A model generated the notes under the pieces. It was given only the letters and a program-made list of their open reading frames with translations, did no database searches and was not told the DNA's origin. 64,000 bases of DNA from Nemophila menziesii (lineage: Eukaryota; Streptophyta; Magnoliopsida; Boraginales; Hydrophyllaceae), in assembly GCA_029959085.1 (NCBI GenBank), contig JARWIR010000031.1, positions 4,154,001 to 4,218,000 of the forward strand, read 5' to 3'. Below, in pieces: positions 36,707 to 52,069 of the stretch (its first letter is position 1; each line of letters starts with the position of its first letter). The position numbers and the translations under genes are program-made.

Positions 36707-37990
36707 TCACGGGTTGTGTTAACTTACTAGGCAAGAACTATGTTTCCTCATAAGCCACATTACCATTGGATTGAAAACATCTTGAAACAAGGTATACAAG
36801 TTATTATATCATTATTATGTTTCATCTAGAAATTAGCAATTCATTGAAATAACATCAACGTATATGATATACGGATAGCGCATAATTTTTCATTATTTCA
36901 AAATTCGAGTAGCATTGTTTTCCCACAGGACGTCCAAAGAGTAGTATAATTCGATAAGGCTTCAGAAGTCCACTATTAAAGAGCTCTGGTTTGCGAAGAA
37001 TAAGACTCACTAGCTACATAAGGGTCTCCTTAATCTAATCCAAGGAACCTATATATGAAAATGTAACTTCTTATGCATGAACAACCTCCTTTGTTATATG
37101 TTTTTGATACGCATCATCATGAGTTTCCTATATAATCACACTACATTAAGTAAAGAAAAGTCAAAGATCGGAATGACAATGCATCATTGTGTTTAGTGAA
37201 AGATAACTTACAAAACACTTTGATTCTGATGGACTTTTAGTTACATACGCATTATTAGTCTCTTAAAAACATGCTGAAAAAGATTTATAAGAATATTATT
37301 TAAGAAATGAGGGGACAAAAACAAAAACGATCACAGTAGATTTTAGATTGACCGTATAAAAACATTTTCATCAAACACGATGTGCTTGAAAGGAGATATA
37401 ATACAAAAATAAGGGATTGATAAATACTACTAAGATTAGCAATAAACGGACTTTAATGGAAATAACATGATTTAGAGTTGATGCAACTTGTGGCTATCAA
37501 ATCATCTCTTGTTGGACGAATTGATAAAGAGCCGAGGAAGCTAGATATCTGATCCAAAATCATCTGGAAACAAAATCAAGGGAATAATAGTCATATTCAT
37601 AATCTTAGTATATCATTGATAGATTTACGGTACTTACTTCATTTCTTGCGACACTATGCAGCTGTTGATGAAAAGAAATAATAAATTTTGATACATAGGT
37701 ATATGAAAAAAGGTAATAATGAATTTCAAATAATATATACCCTTATTGAAAAATCACTCAAATCCAATAACATCAATTTGGATTTTAAATGATCTCCGAG
37801 AGAATGTGCTAGACATTGTATGTAAGGTTCTGTAAAATAAGAAAAATAATAACTATAGAGCTCAAAACATGAATAGTTACTCTATTGCCAATATTTGAAG
37901 TAAGAATAAAAATACCAGCTGGATCAGGGAGCATAATAGGTATAATTGCAGGAGAATGATGTTCGGTGTCTCAATGATAGAGAAAACTAT
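36707..37990 (-). pseudogene. AAA+ ATPase pseudogene, unit C
   Basis: Same exon remnants and same damaged Walker A as in A. Here VPAEEV reads VHA*EV: it has the B-type stop change together with a g-to-t change shared with D. Confidence 0.72.
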
Positions 37991-38773
37991 ATGAAATTAA
38001 TATGTCTATCCTCTCTGTCTACAATCGAGCTATGGAGCTCCATCTCGATTTGATTGGCACGGCCCCTCACGTTCCAGTTTCTATTCATAGATCCCTGCCC
38101 TCAACGCAATTTTCTGTTATTCCAATTAAAATACGAACTTAAACCATATGGTATGAATTTGTTTTTTGATGTCTGAGAGTTGTATTTTATGAATAAAAGG
38201 TTTGTAAGAGGGGAAGACTGAATGGATATCTATATACAAATACACTCTAGTTTGACTAAAATTATTAATTGAATAATTATATCCCTTTAATAAAAAGGAT
38301 ATTTCTCTGATAAAAGAATATATATGTGCCTTTCTTATACGTTTTTTTTAATTTAGATAAATAAGTCACTAATCACAAATTTGTATAAAATTATATACAT
38401 TATAGAATCAAATGAAAAAGAAAGGAAAATCCATGCCACACTAATTATTATATAAATATAAAATTCCATGTCTTAATATGAGTTGGTAACTTGTAATTTA
38501 TCCTTCAACATATTCATTTAAATTGACACATATTTAAGTGCACTCAGTTTTTTTTCCGCGATTAAGCCAAACTAGTCCAAATTATGGTACCAATAATTAT
38601 AACGTTGGTCTCTATGTTGTGAAAAATTGTAGTTTGAGTTTAAAGTTGCTTGAATATCGTTTAATAAATTTTTAAGATATAGATGTAGTTAGAGGTTATT
38701 TGATATATTTTACTCAATTAAATTCATTGGTCCAGTTTACAACATCGCCTAAACAGTGAAACAAAGTTACTGT

Positions 38774-39364
38774 CTAAAAAACTGTTTTGTGATTAGCCAT
38801 TACTCTCTTACTCGCCTCCTTCATGAAACCACTTGTCAAGTGCATAATAATTTGAATTATATCTTTATCCCCGACTACTTCAGTAACTTTATTGCATATC
38901 CGTACCATCTCATCGACTTTCACAGCTAAACTTGAAATCATGAATATTTTTAGGTGTATTGTGTTTTTCCAGATATCAACAAAAACCTTCACTTCAGTTC
39001 TATTAAAAGGATCTGCATATTCCTCTAACAATATGCTACAAACCACTTTGATCTCTCCCACCAAATTCTTAGCCGCTGAAGTAGACCCTTCAGTAAGCAC
39101 TCTCTTTCTCTTTAGAGGAGTCTGAAGCTCCATATCTTCTTTGGCTAATTTTCCTCTTTTCTAGAGTATCTCATATAGACAAACATTCTTAACATTAGTA
39201 GGAACATTCTTGCAACTAGCTAAATCTTCACGAATGCCAGCTAAATGGTATCTAGGGCGATAAACGCCACTGCTCATAACCTTGTCACAGTAGTGACATC
39301 TAACTTTTCCTTTCTTTCCATCAACAAGAGTCCCATGTTCACGTATAAGATCTTCGTAAGCCAT
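38774..39364 (-). pseudogene. Truncated hAT transposase with BED finger, unit C
   Basis: Same 197-codon layout as in unit A with the amber stop after CLYEIL. The finger has Pro for Leu (GVYRPRYHLAG), which should disturb the helix that carries the zinc-binding His residues. After the stop, ELQTPLKRKRVLTEGSTSA and the partial core (KVTEVVGDKDIIQIIMHL) follow to 38774. The Met at 39133 is a chance internal start. Confidence 0.85.
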
Positions 39365-39716
39365 TCTTAGAAAGAATATTTACTCTAATCCGTGTGTATC
39401 GGGCTATGCAACCTGGCAGAAAAAAATTAACCAATAACTATCTATTGTATACAAAAAAACGTTACCCACTCACTCATAAATTATCCATTCTTGACAAAAA
39501 ATTTAAAATATTATTCTATTGAAGATACTCCTAAATAGAATCCAACAAAGTACAAGGATATAAATCGTTACTAATTATCATCTTATAACAAATATATTTC
39601 GCTATTACCCAATTTTCTAAAAGAAATAATCTAAGACAAACCCATTAGTTTATTGTACTAAACGAATTAGCTTTCTTAAATTGCAATGCATCAATTTGTT
39701 CTATAATTATATTACC

Positions 39717-40545
39717 TGTAGTAAGATAGGAATATTTTTTGTGTTGAAATGCCATGACGAACGATCTTTTCCTATAAAACAAATATACTTTTATGAACAT
39801 CACGCATATTCTTACAAAAATCAAAATAAATAAAATATTTATAAATATAACACCACTAGTTTCTAAATGGACTAAAATCTATATGGTATAAAGATAAACG
39901 ATAAATATGAAAAAAGTAAAGATATAGTTTAGACAGTGGTTTCTATACTCTTTATTCAAAAAAATTCCTAGAAACAATATTTGGGTTCTTTAAACATTCT
40001 CTTTGTATCACAGGCTATTTCTGTCCTCCCAAATAAACAATAAAGGTAATTTGCACAACCAAAAGTTGGACGAATTTTGATTTAGTGTTTATATATTGGT
40101 TTTAGATATTTTGTCTCAGACTAAAATATGTAAGTTGTAATAATGACAACTATAATCATCGAGACTCAAACAATTAATTATTAATTTTTTGGATAAAACT
40201 TAATTAATTAATAAATACTTCACAAACTAAGTTCATGCTCCATTTACTAGAATTTAGCCTATTGCAAACAAGGTTCCCAACATATTTATTTCGGTGATGA
40301 TGTAATATACAATGAATAATTAACTTTCATACTAGAGAATGATACCTTGTGACATTGCATGAGCAATAGGAACAATACTTCCATTAATATGAAGCAAAGT
40401 ATGGTAGGAAAAAAATTGATATTCTTCATAGCACATCAAAGACACTGTACAAATGATAAATTGTTGTGCTACAAATTTTTATATTGCAAGATATACAATT
40501 TCCATATTGATTTTTTTAACTAATTAAAAATGATAAAATAAAAGC
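39717..40545 (+). repeat. Internal direct repeat, copy 1, unit C
   Basis: Counterpart of 13081-13905. Confidence 0.75.
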
Positions 40546-42068
40546 AATATCTAGTAAAATAATGTTCATATGGGCCCACAAACTCATATTCCTTTCTATG
40601 TCCTTTCTAACTAAGCTAATTACAAAGCATCAAATATTTATAAGGTAAAGGTAGGACATAGTGAATTGTGTTAAATTACTAAAGTTATAGGTTCACCCAA
40701 TAAAATTATTTACCCCAATCTATTATGATTTTTCTACCTATATATAAATAATATATATATATATATATATATCGTCATAATATTGCAGAATTTGTGGATA
40801 GATACTATCACTAGAGAATGAGAAAACATAGATTTACATCTAGTATATAAAAAAATTGTAATGGTAAAGATATTTGGTTGACATTAAATCAGATTGTAAT
40901 TACAGAAATTGATTACCTTAATTTGGGTACGCATGATACGTCCATCTTTTTTGCTGTTTTAGAGTTGATGATGGTGGAAAATGATCTCAATTTTGACAGC
41001 TATTATGGATGTAAAGAAAAGCGGTCGGGTTTGGACGAGAGGGGGAGTGTGAAGAGATGGTTTGTCTACTTAGTTATTTGATTAAAAAAAATTAGGGTTA
41101 TTAGAAATTTATTCAATGACATTTTCCATTTAAAAAAATAAGAAACATTTGAGTATAGGGGTCACGTTATATAAAAAAAATAGTGGTGTGACTCAATCAA
41201 TCAAAGTTATATTGTTTATTCAAGTAAAAGATTTATTCGATTTTCTCTTATCCTCTTTTCACTTCTATTTCGATCCATAATTTTTTTGTTATTCACTTGT
41301 TTTGTTGCTATTAAGTTGAATCTATTTAGTTATGTGCATTATATATCCTTACAAAAAATCAGTTTATATTGTTTGAATTTTATGTGTGGGATAATTTCAT
41401 ATTTATGTTTATTTTTTACTTTAGTTGCAATATATCTATGAATATTAACTGTATTTTTTTTAAAATTTTGATAACAAGACATGTTCTTATTTGAAAGGAT
41501 TAGTAGTTTTTTCTAACAGTTGTACTCTTTTTCATGAAGTTTTATTTTTTTAAAGTAATTTTGTTTTGTTTTGGTTTTATAAATCCGAAAAAGAATTCAA
41601 AAACAAATTAACCGAGAGTATAAAATAAAGAAAAAATATAAAACTTGATTGTCAGAATTCGAATTGGATCCGATATATTTAAAGTATTTCATCCACGTAC
41701 CATTATCTTACAATAGTTGGATTGAACCTCCATGATACAACAACAAAGTTTATCAGAAAAAATAGATACATAAACTATTCAAAATTTTAACAATCTTAAT
41801 AAAGTTGCTTCTTGTCTATTTCTCTCTAAAGTTAAATGAATTCATAACCATTAATTGGTAGTTCTCTTGAGATGGATTTGATGAATTCCCCGAGGATGGA
41901 CTTAAGGATGAGTTAGATTCTTAGCTGAATTCATAGCCAAGTGTTGTTGTCCTATTTAGATTAACTAATAATGGTTGATTCTTTACACTCAGTGATTTCA
42001 TATACCAAATGAGGCAGTCATTGTGAGAAGGACTTGATAAATTAAATGACATATGATGAGGTTGGGCT
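40546..42068. other. AT-rich DNA, unit C
   Basis: Counterpart of 13906-15429. It includes a (ta)n run at about 40748-40772, longer than in the other units. The plus-strand frame 40878-41081 overlaps the exon-like patch on the other strand and has no recognised product. Confidence 0.5.
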
Positions 42069-43329
42069 ATATTTCTCTAAATGATGTCAAGCCCCTATAG
42101 GGGTAATTCATATTGGATTGAAATTATCATAGATCACTAATTGTCTTGTATTTTGTGATAGAATAATCTAGTCATGAGACATCTTTTTAGGATTTTATAG
42201 GACTTATCTGACGTATATTCCTGCTATTTGATATTTTTCACTTTCACGTCTAATCTCGGTATTTACGTTTTTTTAGAGTTTTTATGCGTTAAATATATGT
42301 TGTGTGTGCAGCACTTAGGTACTTGTATGATATGAGACTCTGATATCTCTTTTTCTGTGATAGAATAATATTACCACGAGACATCGTTTTGGGAGTCAGA
42401 GCGTTTATCGGCAATTCCTTAATTTCACTTGATTTAGTCACCACGATTTATTGGTCAAAGCTTCAGAATATTTTTCGTTTGTTTAAGATAAATCTTGTAG
42501 TCAGTGAGGCGTGAGAAGTGAAATACGTCAATTTGGAGTTAAAATGAATAATTTATACCACTCGCTTCCACTATGACTCGAACATGTCCAACACTATCTA
42601 AAAACTGGTTGGGGTATTTCTTAACCCAACTAAGTGAGTCCATTTGACCTCAAACGTTCTAGCCTAGTATATATTCATTTTAAAATCTCATAATGAAGAA
42701 CACTTTAAATATTAAACTCGAAAAGAGAGATACACGCCTGGAGCAAAGAGAAGAAGAATAGGAGAAAGGTTTATACCCAATTTCACCATTCTTTACCATA
42801 CCATTCTCGTTTACATTCAAGTATTATGTTAATTTTTTCCGTTTCACATTCTATACATGATGATCACATTATTTATCATTATTTTCAGTGTTACATTATG
42901 AACTAAACATGTTTTTCTCGAGGATTATTAAGAATATGAACCATTGGCGAATATTTTTATGTTTAATTGAGTTTAGGATATTTATTTTTTAGTGAATTGA
43001 GTTATTTTCGTTTGATTATATGTTTAAGATTATTCTGTAATAAATAATGTTAGTAATATTGACTATCTCTCGAGGTTGGATTACAAAATTAGCATATAGC
43101 CACTTGATGTGTGTTACTGAACCATGAGCTCTTGATTAACCAAGTAATCAATGGGGGTTAATCAACTAGCTTTCAAAATCATTTGTAGGGTCACTCGAAT
43201 GAGGTCGCTAGTACCCTAGGATAACTTCCGATCTACCTGGGATGGAATTGGTATACCTTTGTATCCCGACTAGTGTGAAAAGACCGTTCACCCTTATATC
43301 AGTAACATTTAAATAGTAAACATTTGAAA
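42069..43329 (+). mobile_element. LTR-like part of gypsy element, unit C
   Basis: Counterpart of 15430-16691. Confidence 0.5.
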
Positions 43330-43856
43330 TTACCAGCAAGATTTAAGCATACATCTCAAAATCCCGCACAAGATGTTTATAATGAAAAACTTTCCCAAAA
43401 GGAACTCCCGTCACATCCATAAGAAGGTACCTATAATGTTCTACAACAAGCGTTAAGTTTATATATGTTAATGATGCAAGAGAATTTGAAGTCAATTTAA
43501 GAGTTATGGAATACCAATAAGGAGAGGATGAAAGGGAATTCAGCAACGTTGAAATTGCTCAAATATTAATTATCTCAAATTGCTATCCGTTTGAATATGT
43601 AAACTTCCTAGCAATACCAAGAATTCATGGAATAATCAATAGTGTAACATGATTGCGCTCAAAAGTGGCAAGCAACTGCCCCACCTTTCCCCTTATGAAA
43701 GAGCACGAGTTGACTTCAAATAAAAACTAGGTAATTTCTTTTGAAGAAACAGTTGAGCCGGTAATCATTAATGATAATTTTGAAAAGCGAAGGAGGAACG
43801 AAAGAATAATGAGGTAATTTCAAATGAATATTGAACTCATCCACCATTCCCTTTAC
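43330..43856 (+). pseudogene. Ty3/gypsy gag C-terminus, unit C
   Basis: Same remnant and same truncation point (ccctttac, 43856) as in A and B. Small differences occur near 43460-43500. Confidence 0.75.
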
Positions 43857-43887
43857 TTAAGTTAAGTGATTAAAAAAGAAAAACAGG

Positions 43888-45045
43888 GTTTTTATAGTGA
43901 ACGTGTAAGATATGGACGATTTTTTGTGTTGAAATACCTTGACCACCAATAGTTTCATATACAATAAATAACTCTATATGAACTAAACACATATTCTTAA
44001 AAATTGAATAAATAAAATGTTTACGAATATACCATGACTTTTTAATTTCTAAATGGACACAAATCTAGATAAAATAAAGACAAACAACAAATATGAAGAA
44101 ATTAAAGATGTAATTGAGACTATGTTTTTATACTATTTTTTATAAAGACTTGATAGACATAACATTTAAGGTCTTTAAACCTTCTCGTTGTATCAAATAC
44201 TATTCATCTCCTCCAAATAAACACGAAAGGTAAGTTTCACAACTAAAGTCTTTGATTTAGTGTTCAGATCTATGCCTCGGATATTTGTCCTCAAACTAGA
44301 CTAATTAAGTAGTAATAATGAAAACTATACTTAAGGCCTCAAAAAATTAATAATTAAATTTTAAGAATACAAGTTCATTAATTAATAAATATTTAACAAA
44401 TTCAAGTTCATGCTCTAATTTTTTATTTAATACAACCTATTTAAAACAAGGGTCCAAATATAAATATATTTCATAAATATTCACTTCTCATAGTGGAGAA
44501 TGATGCCTTGTGACAATGCTTTATCATGACAAATCAATGATAGAAAATGAAGACAGATATGAAGTAGACGTGAATTAGGAGGCAACATCCTATTTTTTTC
44601 CACAAAGAATGATATGAAAAAGTTTATATAAAGATTAGTATTAATATATTAAAAATTATAATTTCATTTTTAGTATTCTAAATAATTTAGTTGTAAATTA
44701 AAAATAAAAAAATTATATTTATTAATTATTAGTTACAACAAATATGGTATTATGAAAGAAATAGATTATAAAAGTTAGCTAAAAAAATATAATACAAAAT
44801 TATATAAAACAAAAACATTTTTAATGTTAATTATTTTACGCCTACCATAAACATGGTTGTATCCGTCACTCTTAGAACTCCTTGGAGTGCAACCTCCAGT
44901 AATAATAAGCAGCATATGGTAACGAAAGAATGGAAATTTTTCATAACACCACAAAGACACTTTACAAATAACAAAAATCAACATGATAAATTGTTGCGCT
45001 ACAAACTTTTATATTGCAAAATATAAAATTTCCACTTCACAACCC
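43888..45045 (+). repeat. Internal direct repeat, copy 2, unit C
   Basis: Counterpart of 17250-18420, with a 12-bp loss near 44248. Confidence 0.7.
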
Positions 45046-47682
45046 ATTCATACATTACTACAAAAGAACCCAACTATACATGACCGTGTAATAACCCGTC
45101 CATACATGTAAGCACATGTAAGCTTAATTTTAATTGATATATGATTTTTTGAATTGCTAATTTTTCTAGTTTTTTTATATATAGTCAATGCATAACACCT
45201 CATCTAGAACACAACCTCACTCTTTCAGTAACATAACCTATGTCGTTTAATATATTTTCAAGATAATTTTATTAATTAATAACCGAGTATTGGAAAATTT
45301 GAAAAATTTTCCTCCACAATATTACAACAACCTTAAACTCTAAATTCAAATGGTTATTATTTTTGTTCATAATTTAAAAAATTAAGGTTTTGTCCATGCT
45401 TCTAGTTTTGTAGAGAGTAACAGACTATTTATACGAGTGTTCTTGTCCATTTCAAATAGATAAAATGGTTAGTGTTTTTGGGGAAAGACATGTGTATCCA
45501 AATTATTTTGTCCAATAAATATTTTTGTAGACGCATGACGAATTCGTGAAACAAGAGTGTGGCCACTGAAAGCTAAATATATCTTTTTCCAAGATCATAA
45601 CATGTACATGTTCTTTTCGATCTCGAATCAACCCACCACACACTTCAAGTGTTGCTCTCCATGAGAAGATAATTCAATTTTTCCTTACAATAGAAACTTG
45701 ATATATAATTAATTAATTATAACTAAGCAATGATTAAGAAAAGAATATATTCATTTGTTATTTGTTAATTTGGCAAAATCTCTTAAACTATGTTGATTTA
45801 TAACTGTTTATCAACTTGGTTCTCGAATTTCAAAAGTAATGTGAACAGTTTTGACTTTGGTTTTTCCCACCATTATAGTAAAAAATTAACTTTTACCATT
45901 GAAATTCTAAATAATTGAATTATTTTTAAAATTATCTATTTTAATTTTAATTACAATCGTGATGTTTATTATATCTTTATACAAATTATATGGCCATATT
46001 ATGACTGTTGGAAGCCTTTTGAAGTGATGCTCTGAAAAATAGTGTATATGGGAGGACATGAGATATGAGTATTGTGGGTTCTATAATTTACTTGGAGTGA
46101 GCAAATTGGTCTTATACTGTACTTTTTGTATTTTTTACAATAAATATCCATTTGGCGCCAATATCTGGAGATGGTCTAACAATATCCAAAAAAAGGTCAC
46201 GAAATTTCAAAATTAAGTTTGTTAACCACTTATATGACTTTGAAGTAAGTATTTTGAATCCATGAGAGGAAATGGAAATTTGTCAAGTCTTTCAAATACA
46301 TAGAGTTTTCTTTCATAACCCAATACTCATGATGTTGTTTGAAACATAAAGATGTTATATTTTAATTTTGACGGAAAACAATGGGTTTTAAAATATTTAT
46401 AAAGCAATTTTTGTGTTTATATATAAACATTTTATTTCCAAAAATGTGATGTAGCTTCGAGACTAATAGCTTACTCGGTCTAAAACCACAAAGGCAGGAA
46501 CACTAGCCCCAATTTTCTTTTTATATCGAAGTATTACACGCTTCACCTATTAGTTTAGCTACACAAATAGTAGTTTCACAGGTACTCTCTGTTTACTTTT
46601 ATGACTAATAATATTGTTTACATAATGTAATTTCTGAGGCAGTAGAATCGACCATGAATAATTACATTGAATGCGCTAGCTATTCAGCTATAATGATGCA
46701 TGCTAAAAACTGAATATTGCGTGAGAAAGTGTATCATGCTTATTTGACACGTGACTCTAAGATACCAATAGTGTAAATTCATTAATTCTTCATAATCGGT
46801 TGGTGAATACATGGGTGTGAGTTTTGTGGGGACCATGATTTACCTTGACTGTTGGAATGATTCTTTTTTTAAATTGTTTTGCAATAATTATCCATTTGGG
46901 GAAAGATTTGCTCTTTGATGTCGAGAATTTGAGATTAGTATCCTGATCATGACTCCACATCCAATAATTTTTCTATCCCGTCAACCACTATATGACATTC
47001 ACAAAAAAAATTAACTTTTTTTATCGTTTTTGTGCTTCAGTTTTTGTGTTTGAGTAAAGGAATTCATAAAGTACAATAACTAATGCTTAGATGAATCATA
47101 TAATAGAAACTATGATTCTTTAACAGACATTAGCTGAATTCTTCGGGCTAAGGTATGTTTTCCAACCAAATAAATGTATTTCTAACCAAAAAAAAAATTA
47201 CCATGAACTCTAAAAAATTGAATTATTTTTAACCTAATCTCATTCCTTTTATAATTTTTCAGAATTATCTGATTTAAGTATAATTACATTCGTGTTTTTT
47301 ATTATACTTTTATATAAATCCTACAATTTCCATTTTATGACGTTGGAAGCCTTATAAATTTTTAGGGTGCTTAGCTTTCTAAGGTTTACATGATGCTTAC
47401 CCTTTTTCACTATAGGTCCATGTATTATGCAAAATTTGCATTACACGTTCCTAACTTTCTATATTAATATTTGTGTATTAATTACACTCTTTCTCCCTAT
47501 ATTTGTAGACACAAGCTCGTATATATCCTCGGATTTTTTTGCCACGAGATTTCGAACTAAACCATTTTTTTATTATGAATAGAATGTTGAATTTATTTCT
47601 TCCTATATTTTATTTTTAATATTTTCCTCTATATTCTTATTCTTAATATTTCTCCTATATTTTCAGTCACATGCTCTTATAT
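45046..47682. other. Long AT-rich non-coding stretch, unit C
   Basis: Matches 18421-21035 with small indels. No gene was seen. Confidence 0.55.
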
Positions 47683-47767
47683 ACAAGAACGGGTGTTTGA
47701 CACAAGAACGAGTGTTTGACACAAGAATAGTTGTTTGACACAAGAACAGTTGTTTGACACAAGAACA
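47683..47767 (+). repeat. 19-bp minisatellite, unit C
   Basis: Same 4.4-copy array as in units A and B. Confidence 0.88.
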
Positions 47768-48269
47768 AAGTTCTATCGGTAAATAAGTGACTGCTGCATC
47801 ATCTCAATTTTTACCGTTACATGCATTAAATTAAATAATATTTTTATTATGCAGAGATGTTAATGTACCACAATTGTGTTGGACAAGAGAATGAATACTA
47901 AGGTTGAATTGTATTATGCAGAGTGGATTTTAAGCTTGAATGTGCATGATTTGCACATTCAAAGGTAGTCTACTTCTACCTTTTTAAAGACATAGAAGGA
48001 GGAGAACAAAATGTAGGTTAATTGACACTTGCATTATTTGAGGGATTGTAATTGGAAGAATAATTCATTGCATATCAATTATTTGAGCTTTAGTTTTTAT
48101 TATATAGGAGTTTATTTTGGTATTGGGTTATAGTTTATGTAGTTGTTTGTGCGAAATGCATTATATCCTACTTTTTGTGCGTAGTTGAATATTTTTTAGT
48201 TTATTTTTATTTTAATAATTGTTTATTTTTCTTGTTTTATGTTTACTTTTTTAAATTAATATTGTTAGA

Positions 48270-48297
48270 GTGCTTTCAGGCATGGGTTCATACCTAG
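48270..48297 (+). mobile_element. Helitron-type 3' terminus, unit C
   Basis: Hairpin plus CTAG plus T. It marks the C/D border. Confidence 0.55.
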
Positions 48298-48619
48298 TAT
48301 ATATATATACACATATATATATACATTAAATGAATACCCAAAACCAAAAAGTAATCCCAAACCCATTTATTCATTATATATATACATTTTCCCACTCATT
48401 GCCTCTTCGGTCTATTCTCTCTCATCTTTTCTGCAAAAGCTCTTTTTTGGTCAATAATCTCCTACAAATCCTTCAACATTCAAATCTAAAACCTTCTATT
48501 CAAATTTATCCAGAATTAGCATCATTGATTATCAGTTTTTCCAAGCTCAATTATTGTGCATAGGCATTCCTTTTCATGGAAGAAAAACATTGAGTTCATT
48601 AGAAAGACAAGGTGGAAGC

Positions 48620-49030
48620 TTTGTTTTTGTGTTAATAATCAGTAATTTTGTGTAATATTCGGTGATTTTGCGTTAGCACTCAATAATTTTGTGTATCATT
48701 CATTTATCAATTGTAACTTTGAGATTTTTCAATTCTCGGTTATTTTTATGTTAATATTCAGTAATTTTGTGTAATACTTATTCTTTTGTCTTTTGTACTC
48801 AGTGTTTGTGATTGTGTGTTAATACTCTGAAAATTTAATTGATACTTAGTGAATTTAAATGAAAACTAGTGATTTTACTATGTACTCGGTGAATTCTGCG
48901 TATTAATCAAAATTAATGAGTATTAATACAAAACCACTGAATATTTCAAAATCCCAAAATTTACCGTTGATTAATGAGTATTAACGCAAAATCACTAATT
49001 AGTAATGCAAAATCACGGTGTATTACATAC
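48620..49030. repeat. Two-orientation motif array, unit D
   Basis: Counterpart of 34540-34950, nearly identical. Confidence 0.68.
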
Positions 49031-49664
49031 AATAGTTGAATGTTATCTAACAAAATTATGTAGTTGACGCAACTTTATAAACTCGAGACTACACAAAGCT
49101 TCTTGAGTTTGTATACGAAACTTCATAAAGTCAAAGCTATGGATCTTTATTGTTGTTGTCCGAAACCTTCCACAAAACTCGAAGCTACATATCTAGTGGC
49201 TACGGAAGATTGAACACGAAAAGTTTCAAAAAGCTTTGTAAATTGCAATTATAGTTGAAACGGCGAATAGAAGGGAGGAGAGAGTTATGTAGAGAGAAAA
49301 TTTAATGTGTAATAAAAATGTATCTTTCAGATAATATATACCCTAAGGGGTAGTTTTGACCCATAACATGTCAAATTCTCCTTTAGAGAAAAATATATAC
49401 ACATATTCCATATTATATAAAAAAAATAGCCTGTAAGACCCCATAAAAAAATCATCCAAAAATAAAAGGTCTCTGACCCGAAATATTTTTATAAAGTCGT
49501 GTAAAGAAGGGAAGAAGAATTTTTCAAGAGTTGTATATTTAAAAATTGACTTAAATACCATCAAATAAAACAAAACTCACGTAAATACAAAAAAAAAGTT
49601 TCAATATAAACATTGGGCATTTAAGGGTGTTACATTTAGTATATTTAACAAGTTCTTATTATTG

Positions 49665-50220
49665 ACCCACCATCGTTGATGAGCCATCACCATCAGTATT
49701 GGCGAAGGCAATTTGTTATACTTAGTGTTTAAAAACTGAAGTCACCGCGGGTGGGGAACTGAACATGTTTAGAGTATGACACCAAGCATATTTTAAAACT
49801 AAGTTTGCTCAAATTTCTATACTCGACATCTCTAACAACCAACACTGGCGGTTTTAGCATAAGACTTAATTTATCTACTTAATATACAACACTAAAACCC
49901 CAAGAAATTACATTGGCCTCTTAAAAAACAAAAAAATATTAGTATCTTTTGAGTCTTGAAGGAAGGATGGAGGTGGGAACTTAAGGGGTGGTTCAAGAAC
50001 CTTAGGGTTGAAATCTCTAATAAAACCCTATAATAACTTATGGTTATTATAAATTACAAATATACCTACTACAACATGTTAAAGAATTAGTGGAAGTTCA
50101 CTTGGGAGTTACAATGGTAACAAATAAGTTTTGACAACCATTCAAACAATTTTTTAAGTTTGACAACTAATATGGTAGTTATAATTTTATTTATACCTCT
50201 CACATTTGTTCAAATTTTTG
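49665..50220 (+). repeat. Recurring 0.55-kb block, unit D
   Basis: Counterpart of 8931-9500 and nearly identical to the copy in unit C. Confidence 0.65.
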
Positions 50221-50785
50221 AACTTTCATATGAGAATACAACCCATCCTTTAGAATACATCCATCATTCGTCCTTGGTTTGTACCACAAAGATATTTGTA
50301 TGCACCAATATCAATCGATGGAGTACATGACAGTCTAATAACAATATCACTCAAAAAATATACAATATTAATCACAATACTAGGTTAACGAGGTAAGTTA
50401 CAAGCAATACTTCTTTGACTATTAACTTAATAGATGACCACTTTGGGAGGTTGACGTTCAATAGTCGTAGATTTGTTCAAGTTGAGCATCAATCTGTAAA
50501 CTTACAACTAAAAAATGAATAAGTTTTACATCATTTCCAAATTTTTTATAATTTTTTATTGTGAAAGTTAATTAAGGAATGGAATAATGGAACTTAGATA
50601 ATTAGATTGTTCTGAAACACCTTCGAAGATTTGATTTTTCAATACTATCACAATAGCATTCTGTGTCCCAAAATGTTTCCCATTATGGAATCTGCAACTG
50701 GGCAATCTATTATAAAATATTATTGTTGTATTCAAATATTGGGTGAGTTAGTGAATTAGACGATGAAATTCAAAAGATAGAACAC

Positions 50786-52069
50786 TCACGGGTTGTGTTA
50801 ACTTACTAGGCAAGAACTATGTTTCCTCATAAGCCACATTACCATTGGATTGAAAACATCTTGAAACAAGGTATACAAGTTATTATATCATTATTATGTT
50901 TCATCTAGAAATTAGCAATTCATTGAAATAACATCAACGTATATGATATACGGATAGCGCATAATTTTTCATTATTTCAAAATTCGAGTAGCATTGTTTT
51001 CCCACAGGACGTCCAAAGAGTAGTATAATTCGATAAGGCTTCAGAAGTCCACTATTAAAGAGCTCTGGTTTGCGAAGAATAAGACTCACTAGCTACATAA
51101 GGGTCTCCTTAATCTAATCCAAGGAACCTATATATGAAAATGTAACTTCTTCTGCATGAACAACCTCCTTTGTTATATGTTTTTGATACGCATCATCATG
51201 AGTTTCCTATATAATCACACTACATTAAGTAAAGAAAAGTCAAAGATCGGAATGACAATGCATCATTGTGTTTAGTGAAAGATAACTTACAAAACACTTT
51301 GATTCTGATGGACTTTTAGTTACATACGCATTATTAGTCTCTTAAAAACATATTGAAAAAGATTTATAAGAATATTATTTAAGAAATGAGGGGACAAAAA
51401 CAAAAACGATCACAGTAGATTTTAGATTGACCGTATAAAAACATTTTCATCAAACACGATGTGCTTGAAAGGAGATATAATACAAAAATAAGGGATTGAT
51501 AAATACTACTAAGATTAGCAATAAACGGACTTTAATGGAAATAACATGATTTAGAGTTGATGCAACTTGTGGCTATCAAATCATCTCTTGTTGGACGAAT
51601 TGATAAAGAGCCGAGGAAGCTAGATATCTGATCCAAAATCATCTGGAAACAAAATCAAGGGAATAATAGTCATATTCATAATCTTAGTATATCATTGATA
51701 GATTTACGGTACTTACTTCATTTCTTGCGACACTATGCAGCTGTTGATGAAAAGAAATAATAAATTTTGATACATAGGTATATGAAAAAAGGTAATAATG
51801 AATTTCAAATAATATATACCCTTATTGAAAAATCACTCAAATCCAATAACATCAATTTGGATTTTAAATGATCTCCGAGAGAATGTGCTAGACATTGTAT
51901 GTAAGGTTCTGTAAAATAAGAAAAATAATAACTATAGAGCTCAAAACATGAATAGTTACTCTATTGCCAATATTTGAAGTAAGAATAAAAATACCAGCTG
52001 GATCAGGGAGCATAATAGGTATAATTGCAGGAGAATGATGTTCGGTGTCTCAATGATAGAGAAAACTAT
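50786..52069 (-). pseudogene. AAA+ ATPase pseudogene, unit D
   Basis: Almost identical to the unit C copy, with the same damaged Walker A and the same stops in the GLLKP exon. Unlike C it reads VHAEEV with no stop, pairing the A-type base with the C-type base five positions away. Confidence 0.72.

Larger units (their letters stand above)
34220..48297 (+). repeat. Tandem array unit C (14.08 kb)
   Basis: Complete unit with every part in unit A order. It is nearly identical to D by eye and more distant from A and B. A private stretch near 45050-45075 (attcatacattactacaaaa) is absent from A and B. Confidence 0.9.
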